Shown one piece after another: positions 30,666-35,790 of a stretch of DNA of 35,790 bases; positions within the stretch are counted from its first letter, which is position 1; every line of letters starts with the position of its first letter. The position numbers were made by a program, and so were the translations under genes. The notes under the pieces are model-generated. The model was given only the letters and a program-made list of their open reading frames with translations. It was not told the DNA's origin and made no database searches. This stretch comes from JBBRYK01 sp038237665 (GTDB lineage Bacteria; Actinomycetota; Thermoleophilia; Gaiellales; Gaiellaceae). The DNA is taken from the NCBI GenBank assembly GCA_038237665.1, contig JBBRYK010000024.1, forward strand, positions 1 to 35,790. The letters run 5' to 3'.

Positions 30666-31436
30666 TCAGTTCGAGCGGGAGACGCGAGTCGAGACACGCT
30701 GGGTCGCGATGTTCCCGTTCGCGTCGGTCACCGAGAGAACGAGGGTCACGACGCGGGGGCTGCCGGCGAAGCGACCGGTCGCCACCGTCTCCCCGCCCCG
30801 GACGGTCCCGCGGGCGAGCGGGGCGGGCACACCCGGCCGCCGGAGCTCGTAGGTGAGCGGCGCGGCAGCGTCCGCGGCCGTGAAGACAACGCGCACCGCC
30901 ACCTTGTCCGCGGCGATCGTCGCTCTCGCCTTCCGGACGCGGACCGTCGGGGCCTCGAGGTCGAACTGAACCGGTCCGGCCACCGAGGCGTCGAGGATGG
31001 CGACGGTGCCGGAGCCGTAGGCCGAGATGTCGTTCAGCGTTCCCCGGCCTTCGACACCCGACAGCACGCCTTCGCCCGCGAGCCGAACCTCGAAGACGGG
31101 CCGCCCGCCGCTTGCGTTGCCGTTGTCGCCTGTCAATCGGAGCGTACCGTGCGAGGAGCGGATGTCGCCGTCGACGAACGCTCCCGGTACGCGCGAGTTG
31201 TCGAAGCGCTCCAGGACCGTGATGACGCTCCGGCCAAGGCCGCGGACGACGCCTGTCCACGAGAACGTCTCGCAGACCGTGCTTTCCGGCGCGCCCGCCG
31301 GGCAGGCACTTCGGTGGCGGTCGGCCGGGATGGTCAACGCCAGCGGGAGCACCGAGCGTGAACTCGATGAGGCAGTGCCGGCGGTCGAGGTGGCGACGAC
31401 GAGGATCGCACAGAACGCAGAGCGCATACGCAACAC
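30666..31436 (-). CDS. secreted protein of unknown function
   Basis: A 256-residue protein with an N-terminal signal peptide (MLRMRSAFCAILVVATSTAGTASS). The mature part has two parts: a beta-rich first region with two cysteines (ACPAGAPESTVCETFSW) and repeated short strands (GTLRLTGDNGN, GRGTLNDISAYGSGTVAIL), and a C-terminal immunoglobulin-like stretch (YELRRPGVPAPLARGTVRGGETVATGRF...). Nothing identifies its role. GTG at 31436 is preferred because AAGGAGG lies five bases upstream; an ATG at 31427 is the alternative. It lies downstream of another secreted-protein gene. Confidence 0.6.
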   Translation of the reverse strand: MLRMRSAFCAILVVATSTAGTASSSSRSVLPLALTIPADRHRSACPAGAPESTVCETFSWTGVVRGLGRSVITVLERFDNSRVPGAFVDGDIRSSHGTLRLTGDNGNASGGRPVFEVRLAGEGVLSGVEGRGTLNDISAYGSGTVAILDASVAGPVQFDLEAPTVRVRKARATIAADKVAVRVVFTAADAAAPLTYELRRPGVPAPLARGTVRGGETVATGRFAGSPRVVTLVLSVTDANGNIATQRVSTRVSRSN

Positions 31437-31496
31437 GAGAACCTCCTTGGCTAGGGAGCCCGCACGGCGGGCGAGGCGTCAACAGCCGCGTCCGAG

Positions 31497-31529
31497 GCGA
31501 GGGCGCGCCGACGTGCGGCACGCCCTCGC
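31497..31529 (-). terminator. strong hairpin between the two secreted-protein genes
   Basis: GCGAGGGCG (31497-31505) pairs with CGCCCTCGC (31521-31529); inside, after one C-A mismatch, GCCG pairs with CGGC around a 5-base loop. The structure follows the stop of the upstream gene (31543) on the minus strand and precedes the next gene by about 60 bases. It probably terminates or attenuates transcription between them. Confidence 0.5.
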
Positions 31530-31542
31530 TCCCAAGGACGCG

Positions 31543-32118
31543 CTACGGCTGAACCGAACCGCCGAGCGCGGCGCAGCGCTCCGCAAGGACCAGGTCGAAC
31601 CCCGGCCAGTTGCCGCGCTGGATCTGCACGGGCCCGTCGAAGTCGACGATCGGCACGCCCTCCGGCGAGAATGCAACGACGGTTCCGGAGAGTCGTTGGA
31701 GCCCGGCCGTCATGGCCGAGCCCGGTCCCGCGGCTGGCCCAAGCGAGCCGTACAGCGCGATCTGCGCCGTCGAGCCGATCGTCGCACCGCTGCCGTAGTC
31801 GAAGGTCGCGAGGTTCGGCGATCGGTTCGTGAACGAGAGCCCGGTTCCGCCGAGGTCGAGTGGTGACTCGAAGACCGCGGTGAACGAGGACGTCGAGTCG
31901 CGTTCGGCGACGACGAGCCCGGCGTCGTTTCGCCACAGGGTGACGCGCGCGATCCCGTCGATCGTGATGGTCACGGGGATACCGCACGCGTCGCTCATGA
32001 ACGGCGCGTAGAAGGTGTCCCGGATCGGAATCGTCAGGTGCTCGGGCGCGGCGGCGCCGGCGCCCGTCGCCGTGACGGCCGCAACGCAGATCATCGCGAG
32101 CAAGGCAAGCTTGCGCAT
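31543..32118 (-). CDS. secreted protein of unknown function
   Basis: A 191-residue protein with a clear signal peptide (MRKLALLAMICVAAVTATGAGAAA). The mature protein is beta-rich (HLTIPIRDTFYAPFMSDACGIPVTITIDGIARVTLWRND...) with a repeated pattern of short strands and one Cys pair (SDACG near the start and ERCAALGG near the end). No family is recognised. The ATG at 32118 is chosen because it has GGAGGAG just upstream; the longer reading to 32241 has no such site. It diverges from the LuxR gene. Confidence 0.65.
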   Translation of the reverse strand: MRKLALLAMICVAAVTATGAGAAAPEHLTIPIRDTFYAPFMSDACGIPVTITIDGIARVTLWRNDAGLVVAERDSTSSFTAVFESPLDLGGTGLSFTNRSPNLATFDYGSGATIGSTAQIALYGSLGPAAGPGSAMTAGLQRLSGTVVAFSPEGVPIVDFDGPVQIQRGNWPGFDLVLAERCAALGGSVQP

Positions 32119-32248
32119 CTCTCCTCCTCTGTCGAAAGGGTCGCCGGGCCGATTCGGCCCTGGCTCAGAGGACACTACGGACCGATCGTCGCTGGCGAAA
32201 CCCGTGAAAACCCTCGACTTGGCCTCAGACCGCAGTGACAATCCGGGC

Positions 32249-33667
32249 GTGAAGCGCGTGAGTTCCCTGCGGCGCGTGGGTCAGGACAACGTCCGGGAGC
32301 GGGCGGAGGCCGCGGCGGCTGCCGGATCGGCGGCGGCGGCGCTCGCTCTCATGACGGCAGCGGCGGAGGACGTCGAGCCCAATGACCCGCATGCCGCGGC
32401 GATGCTCTACGCCGAGTCGACCTTCTACGCACTCCTTGCGTATGGACCGGTGCGTGCGCTGCACCTCGCGCTCCGCGCGGCCAAGCTCGCCGCAGACGCG
32501 GGCGGCGACGTCGCGTTGACCGTCCGCACACGGCTCGGCGATGCGCTTCAGTGGAACGGCCGGTACGGCGAGGCGCAGCGTGAGTGGCTGAGCGCGGCGG
32601 CCGTCTCGACCTCGCGCGAGCCGCACGCGCTGGCGACCCGAACCGACGCCTTGCTGCGTGCCGGCGAGCTCGTGCGCGCGCGGGAGTCCGCGTACGCCGC
32701 CGCCGCGCGAGCGCGCGAGTCGGGCGACCGTGCGTCACTCCGTGACTCCTTGACGTTCCAGACGCTGGCCGAGATCCATCTCGGCCTGCTCCGTGAGGCG
32801 GGCGCCTCGGCTGCGGACCTCGAGGCAGCAGCAGGAGGCGGGCCGAGCGGCGACCGGTGCGAGGCGCTCGGGCTGCTCGCGTGGGTGGAGGCATTGACCG
32901 GCGACGAGGTGGCGTGTCGGAGTCGGATCGCAACAGTGGAGAAGGTCGCGGCCGATCTGGGATTCACACTGGTCTCAGGCATGGCCGCCGGGTTGCTCGC
33001 GCTCGCGCTCGGGCGGTACGACGAGTCCGTCGATCACCTGGAGAGGAAGCTCGGCGGCGGCTCCGTCGTCGCGGCCACACTCTCGATCAGACCGTTCGGG
33101 GACGCGCTCGTCGAGGCCTGCGCCAGGTCCGGGCGCCGGCAGCGCGCGGAGGAGATCACCGGCGAGGTCTTCGAGCCCGCAGTGGCGACCGGACAGCCTC
33201 GCTTCGTCGCAGTTGCGCTGCGAATGCGCGCGCTCACGACGGGCGAGCTCCGCGACTTCGAGGACGCGCTCGAGCAGCACCGCGCCTGGGGGAATCGCTT
33301 CGAGGAGGCACGGACGCGCCTGCTCTACGGGGAGGCGCTCCGTCGGATGAAGCGGCGAAACGAGGCTCGCGAGCAGCTCAACGCGGCCACGTCGGCGTTC
33401 GGGGCCGTCGGCGCGCAGGGATGGGAGCGGCGTGCGCGGGAGGAGCTCCGGGCGGCCGGCGCGAAGCTCCCCCGCGTCGCTTCGGCGATGCCGCTGACGG
33501 CACAGGAGGAGCGCATCGCGAAGCTCGTCGCCGAGGGGCTTTCGAACAAGGAGATCGCGGGGCGCCTGGTCATCAGCACGAAGACGGTGGAGGGGCACCT
33601 CCGCAACATCTTCGAGAAACTGGGCGTGACGTCGCGCACGCAGGTCGCGAGAGCGCTACTTCTCTGA
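32249..33667 (+). CDS. LuxR-type HTH regulator with TPR-like sensor region
   Basis: A 472-residue regulator. Residues about 20-400 are alanine-rich helical repeats resembling the TPR region of MalT/LAL-type proteins, but no N-terminal ATPase is present. The C-terminal LuxR HTH is LTAQEERIAKLVAEGLSNKEIAGRLVISTKTVEGHLRNIFEKLGV. Without a receiver or ATPase domain it would respond through the repeats to a protein or small ligand. The GTG at 32249 has GACAAT (32237-32242) six bases upstream as a -10 box, with a TCGACT-like -35 at 17 bp, and no Shine-Dalgarno. It is divergent from a secreted-protein gene. Confidence 0.82.
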   Translation: MKRVSSLRRVGQDNVRERAEAAAAAGSAAAALALMTAAAEDVEPNDPHAAAMLYAESTFYALLAYGPVRALHLALRAAKLAADAGGDVALTVRTRLGDALQWNGRYGEAQREWLSAAAVSTSREPHALATRTDALLRAGELVRARESAYAAAARARESGDRASLRDSLTFQTLAEIHLGLLREAGASAADLEAAAGGGPSGDRCEALGLLAWVEALTGDEVACRSRIATVEKVAADLGFTLVSGMAAGLLALALGRYDESVDHLERKLGGGSVVAATLSIRPFGDALVEACARSGRRQRAEEITGEVFEPAVATGQPRFVAVALRMRALTTGELRDFEDALEQHRAWGNRFEEARTRLLYGEALRRMKRRNEAREQLNAATSAFGAVGAQGWERRAREELRAAGAKLPRVASAMPLTAQEERIAKLVAEGLSNKEIAGRLVISTKTVEGHLRNIFEKLGVTSRTQVARALLL

Positions 33668-33810
33668 TCTTCCGAGCGGTCGCCGCGCGCAGTCCCTGCG
33701 CGACCAGACCCGTGGGGCCTGCACGGGAAACATAATCGTCGCAATGACAGCGGATCGCGCGCCGATGACGGCCGGGCGGAAAGCTCCTCTCCGGATCTTT
33801 CTCAACTATT

Positions 33811-33833
33811 TGTAGTGCAGTTTGCGCTACATT
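33811..33833 (+). promoter_or_regulatory. operator and -10 box of the toxin-antitoxin module
   Basis: TGTAGTGC (33811-33818) and GCGCTACA (33824-33831) form an inverted repeat with one mismatch around the spacer AGTTT. TACATT (33828-33833), a -10 candidate, ends six bases before the ATG at 33840 and overlaps the right arm. Autorepression by an RHH antitoxin bound to such a site is the usual control of these modules. Confidence 0.6.
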
Positions 33834-33839
33834 GACGGT

Positions 33840-34091
33840 ATGGCTTCTCCGACGCCGCCGCTCTCGTTACGCCTCGGCACGGACGGCATGCGGGCTTTGG
33901 ACGAGATCGCACGGCGGCGGGGGGTGACGCGCGCCGAAGCAGCACGCCAAGCGATCGCGGAGACCGCCGAGCGAGAAAGGCGACGCACTGGCCTTGCGGC
34001 CGAGGCGGCTGCACTGGCTCGCAATCCCGTCTATGTGCGCGAGGCGCGCGAGGTGGCCAAGCTGATGGAAGAGCTTCATGGTCCGCGGTGA
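33840..34091 (+). CDS. ribbon-helix-helix antitoxin
   Basis: An 83-residue protein. The N-terminal part PPLSLRLGTDGMRALDEIARRRGVTRAEAARQAI fits a ribbon-helix-helix DNA-binding domain (strand LSLRL, then two helices). The C-terminal helical tail (AREVAKLMEELHGPR) would bind and neutralise the toxin encoded next. The ATG at 33840 is preferred to an in-frame TTG at 33822, which would lie inside the operator. The gene overlaps the toxin gene by 14 bases. Base composition of this area and of the following 600 bp is less GC-rich than the surroundings, in keeping with acquisition. Confidence 0.8.
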   Translation: MASPTPPLSLRLGTDGMRALDEIARRRGVTRAEAARQAIAETAERERRRTGLAAEAAALARNPVYVREAREVAKLMEELHGPR

Positions 34092-34395
34092 CGTTCTGAT
34101 GATCACCTTGCCGCGCCGTCGGGGGCACGTCCAGCACGGCCGGCGGTTCGCGGTCGTCGTGCAAGCCGACGACCTCGTTGCGCTCTCGACAATCCTGGTC
34201 TGCCCCACCTCCACCTCGACACCGCCCGCGAGCTTTCACCCGGAGATAGCGGTCGACGACGAGCCCACACGGGTCATGTGCGAGATGGTCGGCCCTGTCG
34301 ACGTCCGGGCGCTCGGCGGCCAGGTGGGACACCTCACGCTCGAGGAGATGCGAAACGTCGACGACGCGCTTCAGCTCGTCCTCGACCTTGGCTGA
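34078..34395 (+). CDS. MazF/PemK-family toxin (endoribonuclease)
   Basis: A 105-residue toxin of the MazF/PemK fold. The family start VRGDVLMITLPRRRGHVQHGRRFAVVVQADD is followed by the ST(I)LVCPTSTSTP strand and a C-terminal EMVGPVDVRALGGQVGHLTLEEM. The conserved Arg after the RGD-type N-terminus and the Thr/Ser-rich turn correspond to the RNA-binding and cleavage region. It would cut mRNA when the antitoxin is lost. The start at 34078 overlaps the antitoxin gene, the usual arrangement. The exact RNA target is unknown. Confidence 0.87.
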   Translation: MVRGDVLMITLPRRRGHVQHGRRFAVVVQADDLVALSTILVCPTSTSTPPASFHPEIAVDDEPTRVMCEMVGPVDVRALGGQVGHLTLEEMRNVDDALQLVLDLG

Positions 34396-34398
34396 CGA

Positions 34399-34421
34399 TT
34401 CGTTGTCACCCTGACAACGAA
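34399..34421 (+). terminator. perfect 10-bp hairpin after the toxin gene
   Basis: TTCGTTGTCA and TGACAACGAA pair perfectly around CCC, beginning three bases after the MazF stop codon. AT-richer than the other hairpins of the window, it is a good candidate for the module's terminator. A binding site for a regulator or a recombination remnant are alternatives, because no T run follows. Confidence 0.5.
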
Positions 34422-34867
34422 ATGGACCTAACCGAAGCATTCTCGAACCCTCAAGTCCGGGTCGAGGTACAGAAGCTCTCGCGCCTCCATGGGCGCCTTC
34501 TCGGTCGGCGGTTTCCTGCCGAACATCCTTAACCTGCCTCGATCCGCCAAGCTTGGCACGCTCTGCGCACGACGGCGTTTCCCAGTGCGCCACGCCGGAA
34601 TTATCCCTGGCCGCGTAATGAAAGCCGAAACCGAACGCGGCATCGGACTACGCGTCTTGTCGCCCGAGCGCTTCTACTTTGGGCCACAACAAGCAGACCC
34701 GCGGCGTGCCGAGTGAGTCGGATCGAGCACACTGGTTCACTAGGGGCAGTTGCCGGCGAACGCAGACAGACGCACTAGGTTCGCGCGCATTTTTGGCCAG
34801 CTTGGAGGCCCGGTTGGCCGCCTGAACGATTAGTTACGCGTCTCTGAGTCGAGCGCGCAGGGTGCTC

Positions 34868-34890
34868 AGCGAGGCGACATCCTCGCTTTA
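34868..34890 (+). terminator. small hairpin followed by TTTA
   Basis: AGCGAGG (34868-34874) pairs with CCTCGCT (34881-34887) around CGACAT, then TTTA (counting the last stem T). It resembles a short intrinsic terminator, but no gene clearly ends before it on the plus strand. It sits about 20 bases ahead of the cupin promoter candidate. Confidence 0.3.
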
Positions 34891-34907
34891 GGGCGGGTCT
34901 ACGAACC

Positions 34908-34936
34908 TTGACCTGGAGTCGCCCCGGCTCGAAGAT
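34908..34936 (+). promoter_or_regulatory. promoter candidate of the cupin gene
   Basis: TTGACC (34908-34913) and GAAGAT (34931-34936) are 17 bp apart, a standard -35/-10 spacing. The Shine-Dalgarno GGAGGAGG (34952-34959) and ATG at 34965 follow, giving a short leader. Confidence 0.4.
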
Positions 34937-34964
34937 CGCTGTCAACCGAACGGAGGAGGGTCTG

Positions 34965-35327
34965 ATGGCTGGACTTAAGGTAAAGAGCTTCGACTCACCC
35001 GACGAGACGCGGCCCTTCGCCGACAAGGGCAACGCTAGGGTCGTGAACATCGGCGATGGCACCGTCCTGTACGGAACATTCGAGCCCGGCTGGCACTGGG
35101 CCGACCATGTGAAGCCACTGGCCGGAACGGAGAGCTGCCAATCGCCCCACTTCCTCTACGTTCTCTCCGGTCGCATGGCAGTGCGTATGGACGACGGGTC
35201 CGAGGGGGAAGTCGGCCCGAACTCTGTCGCACGGATCGAGCCCGGGCATGACGCCTGGGTCGTCGGGGATGAAGCCTGCGTCGTCGTCGACTTCGGGCCT
35301 TCTCCTGCATACGCAAAGCGGGCATAG
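34965..35327 (+). CDS. cupin-domain protein
   Basis: A 120-residue single-domain beta-barrel protein. The first cupin motif appears as the GTFEPGWHWADHVKPLAGTESC region (His pair spaced like metal ligands), the second as PHFLYVLSGRMAVRMDDGSEGEVGPNSVARIEPGHDAWVVGDE. It may bind a metal and a small ligand; no enzyme activity can be assigned. The ATG at 34965 follows a very strong Shine-Dalgarno, GGAGGAGG. The longer frame from 34908 has no such support. Confidence 0.8.
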   Translation: MAGLKVKSFDSPDETRPFADKGNARVVNIGDGTVLYGTFEPGWHWADHVKPLAGTESCQSPHFLYVLSGRMAVRMDDGSEGEVGPNSVARIEPGHDAWVVGDEACVVVDFGPSPAYAKRA

Positions 35328-35404
35328 AACCGTCGCGCGATCAGCAGGGTCGTCGGCACGATCGCAGAGAGGACGACCCCAACTGGCTGGCAGGGGCGTA
35401 CCTT

Positions 35405-35728
35405 TTAGAGGCTCTGTGCAGAGGAGAGCCGTTCTGCGCCGACGAGGATTTTCCAGGGCTCGACGCTCGCGATCTGGAGCTGCCCGGTGGGTACCCATGG
35501 GTCGTCGGCGAGGCGGCGGTGGATTTCGCCGTCGCTTTCAGCATTGAAGATCAGGAGTACGCGGACCCGTCCCTCTTCGGTTCCGGCGAGCGGCCCGGCG
35601 AAGAGGAGGAAGCCTTCGTCCGCGAGCCCGTTCATGAAGGCTGCGTGCTCGTCGACCGCCGGCTGCTCGAAGATGCCGCCGTCCTTCCAGGCGGGCCCTG
35701 CTTGGCGGATCACGGCGAATGTGCTCAC
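35405..35728 (-). CDS. YCII-domain protein (YciI-like)
   Basis: A 107-residue protein of the YCII/dimeric ferredoxin-like fold: FAVIRQAGPAWKDGGIFEQPAVDEHAAFMNGLADEGFLLFAGPLAG with the conserved His in VDEHAAFM and a later Asp in RRLADDPWVPTG. Members act as small enzymes or ligand-binding proteins of mostly unknown role. GTG start at 35728, overlapping by three bases the stop of the gene that enters from the right edge. Confidence 0.8.
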   Translation of the reverse strand: MSTFAVIRQAGPAWKDGGIFEQPAVDEHAAFMNGLADEGFLLFAGPLAGTEEGRVRVLLIFNAESDGEIHRRLADDPWVPTGQLQIASVEPWKILVGAERLSSAQSL

Positions 35729-35790
35729 GCGAAGGCGATCACGAAGTGGAACTCATTCGAGAGCTGGTAGCTGCCGTCCGCCTGCCGAAA
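35725..35790 (-). CDS. C-terminal end of a gene cut by the window edge
   Basis: A 21-residue fragment (FRQADGSYQLSNEFHFVIAFA) reads in from the right edge on the minus strand to a TGA at 35725-35727. That stop overlaps the GTG of the YCII gene (GTGA), the junction style used throughout the window, which supports it as real. Too short to identify. Confidence 0.6.
   Translation of the reverse strand, partial: FRQADGSYQLSNEFHFVIAFA

Larger units (their letters stand above)
34396..34964. other. 569-bp stretch without a convincing gene
   Basis: No reading frame here looks coding in composition or motif. It contains the hairpin just after the toxin gene, a T5 run at 34787-34791, a further hairpin at 34868-34887 followed by TTTA, and a promoter candidate for the cupin gene. 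The GC content is visibly lower than in the rest of the window. A 75-residue open frame (34489-34716) is possible but has no recognisable feature. The stretch probably marks the edge of the acquired toxin-antitoxin segment. Confidence 0.5.

Noticed and set aside
34399..34421. Integron attC-like site
   Set aside because: The arms do not contain the RYYYAAC/GTTRRRY core sites in the right order and there is no integrase.
34489..34716. 75-residue open frame after the toxin gene
   Set aside because: No Shine-Dalgarno, no recognisable motif, and competing open frames on the other strand; too weak to call.
34396..34964. A tRNA or small RNA gene in the gene-free stretch
   Set aside because: No T-arm, anticodon stem or acceptor pairing could be found; only short hairpins are present.

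Overview
The window is about 35.8 kb of high-GC DNA, densely packed with GTG/ATG/TTG-started genes joined by 4-base start/stop overlaps. It carries an F420-type luciferase-like oxidoreductase, a LivGFHM uptake system, two APH-fold kinases and many acyl-CoA enzymes. Together with the apparent leaderless promoters, this fits a soil or aquatic actinobacterium, most probably of the Thermoleophilia (Gaiellales/Solirubrobacterales). That placement is inferred from style and gene content; there is no rRNA or other marker gene in the window. I see no tRNA, rRNA or CRISPR array.

Layout. 1-1243: a complete IS630-type insertion sequence whose left tip is base 1. Its transposase is split between two frames at a homopolymer run, and its right tip supplies the stop codon of an envelope protein gene (1243-1947). 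Upstream of that gene are five 11-bp tandem repeats typical of an OmpR/PhoB-class regulator site. 2040-7614: a metallo-beta-lactamase-fold hydrolase diverges from a five-gene branched-chain-amino-acid-type ABC uptake operon (livG, livF, livH, livM, binding protein), which ends at a UUCG-loop hairpin. 7672-10486: acyl-CoA dehydrogenase, alpha/beta hydrolase and a haloalkane-dehalogenase-like hydrolase. 10467-16059: two divergent operons. Leftward are LLM oxidoreductase, SDR, APH kinase, histidine phosphatase and SnoaL-like protein. Rightward are an ACAD11-type acyl-CoA dehydrogenase and a hotdog thioesterase. 16290-23376: a seven-gene leftward chain (MaoC, AtuA, AtuA-like small subunit, thioesterase, quinone oxidoreductase, SDR, GlcD-type flavoprotein) preceded by an acyl-CoA carboxylase carboxyltransferase. 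23405-29585: a second kinase with a MaoC protein, a TetR repressor with a clear operator, a small ORF, a DUF1932 oxidoreductase, an aldehyde dehydrogenase and a membrane spermidine-synthase-like protein. 29642-35790: NlpC/P60 peptidase, a small ABM-like protein, two secreted proteins, a LuxR regulator, an RHH/MazF toxin-antitoxin pair, a 569-bp gene-free stretch, a cupin, a YCII protein and a cut-off gene.

How it works together. Most of 3-28 kb reads as a catabolic island: uptake of a small carboxylate or amide-like substrate, CoA-level oxidation, hydration, carboxylation and thioester hydrolysis, plus redox side reactions. The most interesting part is the kinase/dehydrogenase pair at 11611-12642 and 14465-15673. 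It looks like human ACAD11 split into two genes on divergent operons whose predicted -10 boxes overlap. By analogy with ACAD10/11 and bacterial LvaA/LvaC, it may remove a 4-hydroxyl group from acyl-CoAs by phosphorylation and elimination. The AtuA/MaoC/carboxyltransferase block resembles part of acyclic terpene or leucine-type degradation but lacks a biotin carboxylase here.
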